Assembly (NCBI RefSeq): GCF_000620125.1 | Contig: NZ_JHVL01000008.1 | Span: forward strand, 55,310 to 94,234 | Source of the DNA: Clostridiisalibacter paucivorans DSM 22131 | GTDB lineage: Bacteria; Bacillota; Clostridia; Tissierellales; Clostridiisalibacteraceae | DNA: 38,925 bases | Direction: 5' to 3' | Shown: piece by piece, positions 16,754 through 25,383 of the stretch | Layout of the letters: each line of letters starts with the position of its first letter | How positions within the stretch are numbered: position 1 is the first letter of the stretch | Notes under the pieces: model-generated | Seen by the model: only the letters and a program-made list of their open reading frames with translations | Told to the model about the DNA's origin: nothing | Databases searched by the model: none | Translations under genes and position numbers: made by a program

Positions 16754-17890
16754 ATGTTGAAACTTAAACTGATAGCAACTTCTACCTTTGGTCTTGAAGC
16801 TGTAGTAAAAAGAGAGATACAAGATTTGGGATATGAAGATATAGAAGTAGAGAATGGGAAAATCACATATACTGGAGATGAAAGGGCGATAGCCAAATCT
16901 AATTTATGGCTTAGAAGTGCTGATAGGGTATTATTGAAAATGGGAGAATTTAAGGCTAGATCCTTTGAAGAACTATTTGAAAAGACCAAATCCTTGCCAT
17001 GGGACGAATTTATTCCAGAAGATGGAGAGTTCACTGTCACAGGTAAGTCTGTGAAATCACAATTACATAGTGTACCTGATTGTCAAGCTATAGTAAAGAA
17101 GGCAGTAGTGGAAAAAATGAAAAGTAGGTACAATAGAGATTGGTTTGAAGAAACGGGACCTAAATTTACTATACAAGTAGCACTATTGAAGGATACAGCA
17201 ACTCTAACTATAGATACCAGTGGAGTAGGGCTACATAAGAGGGGATATAGAGAAGAGGCTGTAGAAGCTCCATTGAAGGAGACATTGGCAGCAGCCATGG
17301 TTAATTTGAGTTTTTGGGATAAAAATAGAATCTTTTTAGATCCATTTTGTGGTTCTGGAACTATACCTATAGAGGCGGCTATGATAGGCAGAAATATAGC
17401 GCCAGGATTAAATCGTTCCTTTGCCTCTGAACAATGGTCAATTATAGGAAAGGATATATGGAAAGAAGAAAGAGTAAATGCCCTTAAAGCTATAGATCAA
17501 GATGTGGAACTAAAGATATATGCTCAAGATATGGATCCTGATGCTATTGAAATAGCTAAAGAAAACGCATATAAAGCTGGAGTAGATGATTGTATAAGAT
17601 TTCAATTAAAAAGAATGGAGAACATAAATACAAAAGATGAATATGGTGTAATAATATGTAACCCTCCATATGGAGAAAGGCTGGGAAGGAAAAAACAAGT
17701 GGAAAAACTATACAAAACTATGGGAAAGAAGTTTGAAAAACTATCTACTTGGTCTAAATATATTATTACATCTAATGAAAATTTTGAAAAACTATACGGA
17801 AAAAAGGCCAGCAAGAAGCGTAAATTATATAATGGCAGGATAAAAGTAGACTATTATCAGTACTATGGTCCTAAACCACCAAAAAAATAG
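16754..17890 (+). CDS. THUMP-domain rRNA N2-guanine methyltransferase (RlmL/YpsC-like)
   Basis: The 378-residue protein has an N-terminal ferredoxin-like/THUMP region (about 1-160) for RNA binding and a C-terminal class I SAM-dependent methyltransferase domain. The SAM loop is DPFCGSGTIPIEAA, and the catalytic motif is NPPYGERLG, the NPPY form used for exocyclic amino groups. Length and domain order match the Firmicute YpsC family, likely acting on 23S rRNA. The start ATG at 16754 has GGAGAG 5 bases upstream. The C-terminus is rich in lysine and ends KPPKK, consistent with RNA contact. Confidence 0.93.
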   Translation: MLKLKLIATSTFGLEAVVKREIQDLGYEDIEVENGKITYTGDERAIAKSNLWLRSADRVLLKMGEFKARSFEELFEKTKSLPWDEFIPEDGEFTVTGKSVKSQLHSVPDCQAIVKKAVVEKMKSRYNRDWFEETGPKFTIQVALLKDTATLTIDTSGVGLHKRGYREEAVEAPLKETLAAAMVNLSFWDKNRIFLDPFCGSGTIPIEAAMIGRNIAPGLNRSFASEQWSIIGKDIWKEERVNALKAIDQDVELKIYAQDMDPDAIEIAKENAYKAGVDDCIRFQLKRMENINTKDEYGVIICNPPYGERLGRKKQVEKLYKTMGKKFEKLSTWSKYIITSNENFEKLYGKKASKKRKLYNGRIKVDYYQYYGPKPPKK

Positions 17891-17981
17891 GTGAAAAAAG
17901 TAGTAAATTGTGTTATCATTGTATGAGTCAAAAAAATAACATAAAAGGGGGGATTAACTGACTAATTATGTCAGTGATTTC

Positions 17982-19031
17982 ATGAAAAAAAGAAAAATTA
18001 TATCATTATTATTAATTATTGTACTTTCTATAGGAATACTTTCAGCATGTGGACCTAAAGAACCCAAGGAGATTTTAAAGAAAGCAACTGAAGAATCTGC
18101 TGATATGAAGACAGGTACTCAAAGTTTTGAAATGGGTATAAAATTAGATATACCAATGGAAAATGAAGATCCATTTGCGTCTATGATATTAAATGCCATA
18201 AACAATGGAAAAATATCAGGAACATTTGCATCAGATACTAATGAAATGAAGACATTTGGAGATTTTACATTGGATTTAGATGGCATATCTTATAAATGTG
18301 AATTATACTTTAGTCCTGAAAAATCTGCTATTAAGGTACCTATGGTAGATAAGTATATACTATTAGACGATGAAGAAATGAAAAACATGTCTGATGAGGA
18401 CCAAGTTAAAGAGATGCAGAAACTGTCCATAGATATGGTAAATTCAATCCTTGATGAGTTAGAAGATGATAGCCTTTCAAAGAAAGAGGATGTTGTACTT
18501 AATACACCAGAGGGTGATGTTAAGGTTACAGAAATAACAATGGATATATCTGATGAAAAAATCAAGACTATAATAAAGGATATAGTTCCAACATTATTTG
18601 AAAATCCTGCTATGAGAGAGATGATGGTACCTAGTATAAAACAACAATTAGAATTAGAAGGCAAAGAAGCAACAGATGAGGCTGTGCAGGCAGAATTAGA
18701 CAATAGCTTGAAGGAATTTAATGAAGGATTTACTGAAATAGAAGATATACTTACATTTAATGAGGTAAAAATAGTTTACGGAGTAGATGATGATTATAAT
18801 ATAAGATCATCTAAGATTAAATTAGATTATAAAATGCAAGATAAGGAAACAGGCGAAGAATTGGGAATAGTTATAGATGCTGAAGGCAAGGTATGGGGAA
18901 TAAATGAACCTATAGAAATTGAAGAGCCAGAGCTTACAGAAGAAAACAGTATAAAAATGGAAGAACTAATGAACCAATTTATGATGCCTATGCCTGAACC
19001 AGAACTAGAACAATTACCAGAAGAACAATAA
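17982..19031 (+). CDS. Putative lipoprotein, LppX/DUF6612-like
   Basis: The 349-residue protein has a clear lipoprotein signal (KKRKIISLLLIIVLSIGIL then SAC, C23). A long acidic extracytoplasmic domain with alternating beta-strand pattern follows (TSGTFASD-, DFTLDLDGISY-like segments). Such proteins are often annotated as DUF6612 or LppX-like; I cannot assign a function. The nearest ribosome binding site (AAAAGGGGGGA, ending 17953) is 28 bases from the ATG. A five-codon ORF (MSVIS, ATG 17968) lies between and overlaps the lipoprotein start as ATGA, so translation may be coupled. A CTG at 17958 is another possible start. Confidence 0.75.
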   Translation: MKKRKIISLLLIIVLSIGILSACGPKEPKEILKKATEESADMKTGTQSFEMGIKLDIPMENEDPFASMILNAINNGKISGTFASDTNEMKTFGDFTLDLDGISYKCELYFSPEKSAIKVPMVDKYILLDDEEMKNMSDEDQVKEMQKLSIDMVNSILDELEDDSLSKKEDVVLNTPEGDVKVTEITMDISDEKIKTIIKDIVPTLFENPAMREMMVPSIKQQLELEGKEATDEAVQAELDNSLKEFNEGFTEIEDILTFNEVKIVYGVDDDYNIRSSKIKLDYKMQDKETGEELGIVIDAEGKVWGINEPIEIEEPELTEENSIKMEELMNQFMMPMPEPELEQLPEEQ

Positions 19032-19032
19032 T

Positions 19033-19133
19033 AGTTAGTAGTTAATAGTCGGTAGTTAGTAGTTGATGGTTGAAATCTTATAGATTTCCTTGTTAAACTA
19101 CTAGCTACTAACCGTTAACTACTAATTTTTTTA
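19033..19133 (+). repeat. Heptamer hairpin repeat, copy E
   Basis: TTAGTAG-type units on the left, core GAAATCT-TAT-AGATTTC, and CTACTAG/CTACTAA-type units on the right form an imperfect hairpin of about 45 bp. It is followed by TTTTTTTA. It starts one base after the lipoprotein stop and lies between convergent genes, so it probably ends both transcripts. The core has the compensated change CC/GG to CT/AG, which keeps pairing. Confidence 0.88.
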
Positions 19134-20489
19134 TACTTTTCTTTTAATAACTTTCTTTTTCCATTTACCTGTCATATAAATGCCAAATCCTATAATACAT
19201 ATAAATGCATTACTTAAAACCATTGAATACCATACAGAACTGGGACCAAGATTAGTAAATTTTTTAAATATAAGTATCATGGGTATTCTCAATCCCCAAA
19301 GTCTTCCCATCATTATAATCATAGCAGATATAGTATGACCAGAGCCTTGGAATGTACCTATAAATATCTGAAAAAATCCCACCAACGGTAATCCCATAGA
19401 AATAAGCTTTAAATATTGACTGCCTTGTTTTAACACAATGGCATTATCTGAAAAGATTCCAACAACTTTTTCAGATAAAGAAAATATTATTGAACCACCT
19501 ATTACCAAAAATATAGTAGCTATAAATGCACTGGTTTTAACAGCTTCCTTTGCCCTTTTGATATTGTCTGCACCTAAATTTTGTCCAACTATAGTAGCAA
19601 GGGCACTACCTATTCCCATAGCTGGCATAAGGATAAGTGAATTTATCCTATTTCCTATTCCAAACGCAGTGATGGTTTCCTCTCCAAAAGAGAGTATAAA
19701 TATATTTAATACTGTGAATCCCAATGCAGCAGTAGATTGACCTATAGATGATGGCAATCCTATCTTTATAATTTTTTGTAAAAGTTCTTTATTAAATATT
19801 AAATCCTTTTTAGTTAATTGAATCCCTGTGTTTTTGTTAAAGAGTGTATATAAAGCATATATGGCAAATACGCCTCTAGCCAATACTGTAGCCAGTGCAG
19901 CACCTTGTATATCCATATCTAAAACAAATATAAATATTGGGTCTAAAATTATATTTAGTCCTACAGATAATGCGCCATATCTCATGGGAGTCATTGTGTC
20001 CCCTTGACCTTGTTTTATGGCATTAAAAGCAAAAAAAATAAACATAGTGGGCATACCTAAAAATATAATTCTTAAAAACTCATTGGAGTAAGTAAATAAG
20101 TCTCCTTCTCCTCCCATAAACCTTATGATATGGGGAGATATGATAAACCCAATAATGCCCAATACAAATGAAAACACCAATGAAAATGATATGATCTGTC
20201 CAGCTATATATTTTGCTTTAGTATAATTGTCAGACCCTATATACTGAGATATAAGGGTGGTACCTGCTATAGAAACACCTATACCTAAAGACATCATAAA
20301 AAAGATTACTGGCCAAATTAGAGTAATAGCTGCTACTTCTGTATCACCTAAAATACTTACAAAATAGGTATCCGTTAAATTATATATAGTTTGGATTAAA
20401 TTATTAATCATCAACGGTCCTGATAATACAAGTATTACCTTGGACATTTTTCCTTCCAAAATAAACTCTCTTTTTTTTGAATAATTCAT
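19131..20489 (-). CDS. MATE-family multidrug/cation efflux transporter
   Basis: The 452-residue membrane protein has about 12 predicted transmembrane segments in two six-helix halves. The N-terminus has the MATE-typical segments MSKVILVLSGPLMINNLIQ and YNLTDTYFVS. It is a Na+- or H+-coupled exporter of unknown substrate. GAAGGTG lies 5-6 bases before the ATG. The unknown membrane-anchored gene lies 74 bases upstream in the same direction, so the two may form an operon. Confidence 0.93.
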   Translation of the reverse strand: MNYSKKREFILEGKMSKVILVLSGPLMINNLIQTIYNLTDTYFVSILGDTEVAAITLIWPVIFFMMSLGIGVSIAGTTLISQYIGSDNYTKAKYIAGQIISFSLVFSFVLGIIGFIISPHIIRFMGGEGDLFTYSNEFLRIIFLGMPTMFIFFAFNAIKQGQGDTMTPMRYGALSVGLNIILDPIFIFVLDMDIQGAALATVLARGVFAIYALYTLFNKNTGIQLTKKDLIFNKELLQKIIKIGLPSSIGQSTAALGFTVLNIFILSFGEETITAFGIGNRINSLILMPAMGIGSALATIVGQNLGADNIKRAKEAVKTSAFIATIFLVIGGSIIFSLSEKVVGIFSDNAIVLKQGSQYLKLISMGLPLVGFFQIFIGTFQGSGHTISAMIIMMGRLWGLRIPMILIFKKFTNLGPSSVWYSMVLSNAFICIIGFGIYMTGKWKKKVIKRKV

Positions 20490-20563
20490 TTATAACACCT
20501 TCTTTTAGATACAATTATACCATTAATTATTTCGGGTATCAAAATAGTTTTTTCAATCAATAA

Positions 20564-21406
20564 TTAATAGATAACTGTCTTTTCTAATATTTCTTCGTCC
20601 CATTTGTTTAATACTTCCATAGAAGACATCATACCATAAAGAATTACAGTGATATTATATTCATCAAAATATTTTATGTATACCCTTCCATACAAATCAA
20701 TCACTGGAAAGTTGTTGATATCATTGTCTAAATGAGGAGGTCTGCCATATTGTATATACCCTCTCTTGTGGGATTTAAATCTATGTATAGGGCTATTGGT
20801 CTTGATCTTGGCATCTACCTTGGTCCAATTAGTATGACCTAGATATTCAATATTTTTATTGATATCAGTTATATCAAAATTGAATGAGGATTTTGTTGAG
20901 TCAAGTCCTAGAGAGGCGAGAACCAAATTTTTTTGATCATATGTGACCAGTTTAGATATCTCGTCAATATTCAATGTATTATTTTTATTGTAACCGAACA
21001 TATTTATGGGATTTTCATTATCTCTTATTATATATGCACCATAAAAACTACTGTAATATGGAGAATTTGAATCATAATAAGAAGACATACCAGATTTATG
21101 ATTAAATGCACCGAAATTGTATAGGATAGTTATGGATAGGTTCTTATTTATGTGTTTAGAAAATCCTTTATCATTATTAAAATATATCATAAAGGGATAC
21201 CAGTCCCTTTCTTTTGTAGAAAGGCCACCAGGGATATGTATATTGAAGTCTATTTTATTTATTAAACTATCACATTTATGTATAAAGCTATAGGGGAACA
21301 TTATAGCATAGCTTTTCAAAGGATAATATAAGTTATAGTTTATAATTAAAAAAGATATAATTAAAATTGATATTAGAATCAAATTCCTTTTTTTATTAAT
21401 AGTCAT
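20564..21406 (-). CDS. Hypothetical membrane-anchored extracytoplasmic protein
   Basis: I do not recognise this 280-residue protein. One membrane segment at about 8-26 with a positively charged front (TINKKRN) anchors an extracytoplasmic domain rich in Tyr, Asn, Ser and Asp. It contains no cysteine-based lipobox and no obvious catalytic motif. The GAGAGG ribosome binding site and normal codon pattern support expression. It precedes a MATE exporter on the same strand, with no clear terminator between them. Confidence 0.7.
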   Translation of the reverse strand: MTINKKRNLILISILIISFLIINYNLYYPLKSYAIMFPYSFIHKCDSLINKIDFNIHIPGGLSTKERDWYPFMIYFNNDKGFSKHINKNLSITILYNFGAFNHKSGMSSYYDSNSPYYSSFYGAYIIRDNENPINMFGYNKNNTLNIDEISKLVTYDQKNLVLASLGLDSTKSSFNFDITDINKNIEYLGHTNWTKVDAKIKTNSPIHRFKSHKRGYIQYGRPPHLDNDINNFPVIDLYGRVYIKYFDEYNITVILYGMMSSMEVLNKWDEEILEKTVIY

Positions 21407-21510
21407 TAAAAATAACCTCTCTTTTAAAGCTAAAAACTTAATTATTTAGTTGCTTTTCTTAAATTATATCCCAAAATAAAAAAATAATGAATAAAGCATA
21501 GTAAATTGTG

Positions 21511-21548
21511 GTAATATAATATTATGATGCAAATAACAATCAGTTGCA
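21511..21548 (+). promoter_or_regulatory. Candidate zinc-operon promoter/operator region
   Basis: A 13-base 6-1-6 palindrome TAATAT-A-ATATTA (21512-21524) overlaps a TATAAT -10 box (21515-21520). Just downstream TGCAA (21528-21532) and TTGCA (21544-21548) form a second inverted repeat. A Fur-family regulator encoded by the fourth gene of the cluster would be expected to bind here. The match to a known Zur box is only partial. Confidence 0.4.
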
Positions 21549-21568
21549 TTTACATGAGGAGGAAAATT

Positions 21569-22501
21569 ATGAAGAAAAAAAAGATATTAACGATAGGCTC
21601 TGTATTTTTAATATTAATATTGACAATAACAGGATGTGCAAAAGAAGTAGACAACAAGTCTCAAGAAGATGGCAAGATAGAAGTTTATGCCAGTATATAC
21701 CCCCTATACGATTTTGTAACTAAAATAGGGGGAGAGAGGGTCAATGTAAATCTTATAGTGCCCCCAGGGGCAGAACCCCATGATTGGGAACCAACAGCTA
21801 AACTATTAGTAAGGATGAAGGAGTCAGATATCATCATATATAATGGTGGTGGTATGGAATCTTGGATTGAAAGGGTAAAAGGAGCTATAGATGATGAACA
21901 GATACATTTTATAAATTCATCAAAAGGTATAGACTTATTGATGGATAGTGGAGAACATCATGAAGGTGATAATCATGGCAAATACGATCCCCATATATGG
22001 TTGGACCCTATTAATGCTATAAAACAAGGAGAGAATATCAAGAATGCATTGATAAAAATTGATGGAACTAATAAGTCATATTATGATGAAAATTATCAGA
22101 AATTTGTAACTGATATGAAAGAGCTAGACAGTCAATATAGAGAAGCTATATCCAATAGTCCTAGAAAAGAGCTAGTAGTATCCCATGCGGCCTTTGGATA
22201 TTTAGCAAATAGATATGAACTAGTTCAAATCCCAATTAAGGGTATAACTCCACAGGAGGAGCCTACTCCATCTAAAATGGCTGAAATATCAGATATGATT
22301 AAAGAAAAAGGCATCAAATATATCTTCTTAGAGTCTTTATCAAATGATAGAATATCTAAGGTTTTGGCTGAAGATACAGGTGTAGAGGTTATGACTTTGG
22401 ATACATTGGGAGGACTATCTCCTGAACAAATGGAATCGTCAGATTATATATCTGTAATGGAACAGAACTTAGAAAAAATAATAAAGGCATTGGGAGAATA
22501 A
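21569..22501 (+). CDS. znuA: Zinc ABC transporter substrate-binding lipoprotein (ZnuA-like)
   Basis: The 310-residue cluster A-I binding protein has a lipobox TGC (C23). The metal ligand segments are AEPHDWEP, the PHIWLDP histidine, HAAFGY, and a C-terminal aspartate region near DTLGG. A short His-rich loop (GEHHEGDNHG) is typical of zinc rather than manganese binders. It captures zinc outside the membrane for the ZnuC-ZnuB pump. I chose the ATG at 21569 after GAGGAGGA. An earlier ATG would put a non-signal extension in front. The downstream genes are 3 and 45 bases away. Confidence 0.9.
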   Translation: MKKKKILTIGSVFLILILTITGCAKEVDNKSQEDGKIEVYASIYPLYDFVTKIGGERVNVNLIVPPGAEPHDWEPTAKLLVRMKESDIIIYNGGGMESWIERVKGAIDDEQIHFINSSKGIDLLMDSGEHHEGDNHGKYDPHIWLDPINAIKQGENIKNALIKIDGTNKSYYDENYQKFVTDMKELDSQYREAISNSPRKELVVSHAAFGYLANRYELVQIPIKGITPQEEPTPSKMAEISDMIKEKGIKYIFLESLSNDRISKVLAEDTGVEVMTLDTLGGLSPEQMESSDYISVMEQNLEKIIKALGE

Positions 22502-22504
22502 AAT

Positions 22505-23236
22505 ATGAAAGATGTAATAAATATAGAAAATTTAAGCTTTAAATATGAAAATAATCAAGTACTAAATAATGTAAATATAGATATAAAAGAAGGTGATTAC
22601 TTAGGCATTGTTGGGCCTAATGGATGTGGAAAGAGTACATTGATAAAGCTCATGTTAAACCTTCTTAGTCCACAGAAAGGTAATATAAAAATTTTAGGAC
22701 AAGATTTAAAGAAGTTTAATAGATGGAATAAAATAGGATATGTGTCTCAAAAGGCAAATAGCTTTAATGGTAGTTTTCCTGCCACTGTTTATGAGGTAGT
22801 AGCTGCTAATTTATATGCCACGGTGAGTCCTTTTAAACATATGAAATCCAATAAAAATATAGAAGTAGATAAATATTTAGATATAGTGGGAGCAAAGGAA
22901 TATAAGCATAAACTTATAGGGAATTTATCTGGAGGACAACAGCAGCGAGTTTTTATAGCAAGGGCATTGGTTACTAATCCAGAGATTATAATACTTGATG
23001 AACCCACTGTAGGTGTAGATATTGAATCACAGACTAAATTTTATGATTTACTGGATGTATTAAACAAAAATATGAATATAACTATAATTATAGTAACCCA
23101 TGATATAGGTATAATAGCCAAGAGAGCAAAAAAGATAGTTTACTTTGAAAATAAAGAAGTAAACGTAAAAGAAAATATTTCTAAAGAGAATATGATAGAA
23201 ATTATAAATAAGATGTACGGGAAAAGTAATTTTTAG
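22505..23236 (+). CDS. znuC: Zinc ABC transporter ATP-binding protein (ZnuC-like)
   Basis: The 243-residue ABC ATPase has Walker A GPNGCGKST (about 37-45), Q-loop YVSQKA, signature LSGGQQQR, Walker B IIILDEPT and switch histidine VTHD. It powers metal import with the adjacent binding protein and permease. It starts 3 bases after the znuA stop, with GGGAGAA as ribosome binding site inside the end of znuA, so the genes are translationally linked. Confidence 0.93.
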   Translation: MKDVINIENLSFKYENNQVLNNVNIDIKEGDYLGIVGPNGCGKSTLIKLMLNLLSPQKGNIKILGQDLKKFNRWNKIGYVSQKANSFNGSFPATVYEVVAANLYATVSPFKHMKSNKNIEVDKYLDIVGAKEYKHKLIGNLSGGQQQRVFIARALVTNPEIIILDEPTVGVDIESQTKFYDLLDVLNKNMNITIIIVTHDIGIIAKRAKKIVYFENKEVNVKENISKENMIEIINKMYGKSNF

Positions 23237-23281
23237 CTCTGAATATATAGGGATCTAATGGTCAAGAAAAGGAGAATGACA

Positions 23282-24091
23282 ATGGAATGGTTACAACATG
23301 AATTTATGCAGAGGGCATTATTATCAGGTATCATGATTGGGATCCTTTGTCCCACCATCGGCATATTTGTAGTATTGAGAAGGATGTCCCTTATAGGAGA
23401 TAGTCTGTCCCATGTGGCATTGTCGGGAGTTGCAATTGGTATAATAACAGGGGCTTCTCCTACAGTTATGGCATTATTGGTGTCAGCAATAGCAGCCCTA
23501 GGAATAGAGGGATTAAGAAAAAAATATGAAAAGTATGCAGAACTTTCCATAGCCATAATATTATCTACAGGATTAGGGTTAGCAGTAGTACTGATAAGTT
23601 TGGCTAAATCCATAAACATAGATATCTTTGGCTATTTATTTGGCAATATAACCACGGTACTACCCAATGACTTAAGATTAATAGTCTTATTGGGGATAGC
23701 CATAATATTATTTATAATGATAACTTATAGACAGTTATTTTATATAGCATTTGATGAAGTTGGAGCTAAAGTTTCAGGAGTACCTGTAAGACATCTCAAC
23801 TTAATATTTATGATAGTGGTGGCTGTAACAATAACATTATCTATGAGGGTGGTGGGGGTATTATTAGTTTCATCCCTTATGGTAATACCTGTAGCTACCA
23901 GTATACAAATAGCCAAAAGTTTTAAAAAAGCTATGATTTTAGCAGTAATATTTGCACAGATTTCAGTGATATCAGGCATAATAATATCCTATTATCTGGA
24001 ATTGGCATCAGGAGGAACCATAGTATTGGTATCGGTGCTTTTATTGTTGATAGTATTGGGAAGCAAAAAGTTAGAAAGATGGAAAGCTTGA
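23282..24091 (+). CDS. znuB: Zinc ABC transporter permease (ZnuB-like)
   Basis: The 269-residue protein has about eight membrane segments and the start MEWLQHEFMQRALL typical of ZnuB/AdcB permeases. The GDSLSHVALSG segment (about 44-54) is the family hallmark for metal passage and ATPase coupling. The ATG at 23282 is preferred because GGAG lies 7 bases upstream. The ATG at 23276 is too close to it, and an earlier start would add charged residues. Confidence 0.93.
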   Translation: MEWLQHEFMQRALLSGIMIGILCPTIGIFVVLRRMSLIGDSLSHVALSGVAIGIITGASPTVMALLVSAIAALGIEGLRKKYEKYAELSIAIILSTGLGLAVVLISLAKSINIDIFGYLFGNITTVLPNDLRLIVLLGIAIILFIMITYRQLFYIAFDEVGAKVSGVPVRHLNLIFMIVVAVTITLSMRVVGVLLVSSLMVIPVATSIQIAKSFKKAMILAVIFAQISVISGIIISYYLELASGGTIVLVSVLLLLIVLGSKKLERWKA

Positions 24092-24161
24092 AAAAATTAA
24101 TAATACAGAGTTTGCTTACTAGAGTTTATAGACTATGAACTAAAAAACTGGAGTGATAATA

Positions 24162-24593
24162 TTGATTGGATTTAAAGATTTGGAACAAAAGCTTAAAGAC
24201 AACGGATATAAAACAACTAAACAGAGAAGGGCCATATTACAAGTATTATATGAAAATGTACAGAGATTTATATCAGCAGAAGATATATACAATAAAACTA
24301 AAGAAAAATTTAACACTACTAATTTTTCTACTGTATATAGAAACTTGGAGATATTGGAGAGATTAGGGATAATACACAAGACAAATATAGAGGATGGGAT
24401 ATCTGTATATGAGTTGATATGTCATCGAGAACATCATCACCATATTATATGTAAAAAATGCGGAAAGACAGAAATAATAGACTTTTGTCCCTTTGAAAAT
24501 ATAGAACATATATTGGATGATAAAGGATTTGAGGCCACTGAGCATAAATTTGAAGTATATGGGTACTGTAGTAAATGTAAGAGTGATGTTTAA
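24162..24593 (+). CDS. zur: Fur-family metalloregulator, probably Zur
   Basis: The 143-residue protein has an N-terminal winged helix (KTTKQRRAILQVL...FSTVYRNLEIL recognition helix). The C-terminal dimerisation domain has the HHHH cluster in REHHHHIICKKCG and two CxxC pairs (CKKC and CSKC) for structural zinc. Its position directly after znuABC suggests a zinc uptake repressor. The start is probably TTG at 24162, 8 bases after GGAG. The GTG at 24153 overlaps that site. PerR or Fur activity cannot be excluded. Confidence 0.88.
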   Translation: MIGFKDLEQKLKDNGYKTTKQRRAILQVLYENVQRFISAEDIYNKTKEKFNTTNFSTVYRNLEILERLGIIHKTNIEDGISVYELICHREHHHHIICKKCGKTEIIDFCPFENIEHILDDKGFEATEHKFEVYGYCSKCKSDV

Positions 24594-24658
24594 TTATCTG
24601 GATACAAGGGTATAAGGTTTATGACGGGCATTAAAAATATAGTAGGGGGTAGAGGAAT

Positions 24659-25192
24659 ATGATTATTTACACAAAAACTGGAGATAAAGGGGAAACTAGT
24701 CTTTATGATAATAAAAGGGTATCTAAAGACAGTGCTAGAGTAGAAAGTTATGGTACTATAGATGAATTAAATTCTGCCATAGGATTGGCAAAGAACTTTA
24801 TAGAGGACAAAGAAGTATATGATTTTTTGAATTCTGTTCAGAGAAAATTATTTGATGTTGCAGCCCAGTTGGCCACAGAAGATGAGACTAAGCTTAAAGT
24901 TAAAATAGTAGAAGAAGATGTGGAAAAATTAGAAAAATATATAGACAAGTTATTAGAAAAATTTAAAAAACCAGATCACTTTATAATACCAGGATGTGGA
25001 AAGGCATCAGGTTTTCTACATTTAGCTAGAACTATATGTAGGAGGGCCGAAAGAAGAATAATAACTTTATCTAAAATAGCAAGGATAGATCCCATGGTTA
25101 TAAAATATGTAAATAGATTATCCGATGTACTATATACTGTGGCTAGATATGTAGAAGAGTGTTATGAAGAAGTAGTTTTTGATAAAAAATAG
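24659..25192 (+). CDS. Cob(I)alamin adenosyltransferase, PduO type
   Basis: The 177-residue protein transfers adenosine from ATP to Co(I) corrinoid to make adenosylcobalamin. Family marks are the N-terminal IYTKTGDKGETSLYDNKRV ATP loop, ESYGTIDELNSAIGLA, and the C-terminal ARTICRRAERR helix with VKYVNRLSDVLY, which carry the conserved Arg, Glu and Asn. Length is normal. GGGGGTAGAGGA precedes the ATG. It stands alone before a terminator, with no dehydratase genes in view. The adenosylcobalamin user (for example an aminomutase or ribonucleotide reductase) must lie elsewhere. Confidence 0.93.
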   Translation: MIIYTKTGDKGETSLYDNKRVSKDSARVESYGTIDELNSAIGLAKNFIEDKEVYDFLNSVQRKLFDVAAQLATEDETKLKVKIVEEDVEKLEKYIDKLLEKFKKPDHFIIPGCGKASGFLHLARTICRRAERRIITLSKIARIDPMVIKYVNRLSDVLYTVARYVEECYEEVVFDKK

Positions 25193-25221
25193 ATATAGAG
25201 AAAACAACATATGAATAAAGG

Positions 25222-25257
25222 AAAGCTCTAAAATCCATGAGATTTAGGGCTTTTTTT
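25222..25257 (+). terminator. Rho-independent terminator
   Basis: An AAAGCTCTAAAATC arm pairs with GATTTAGGGCTTT around loop CATGA. T7 follows (25251-25257). It ends the adenosyltransferase transcript. Confidence 0.88.
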
Positions 25258-25383
25258 GTTTATATGTTAAATTAAAGTTTAAAACATACAAAAATATGTA
25301 AAAAAATATTATGCTGTGATATAATACTATAAAAAAGAGTATATAAATGCCCGTATCTCTTTATATAGAATAAGGGGGAAAAT

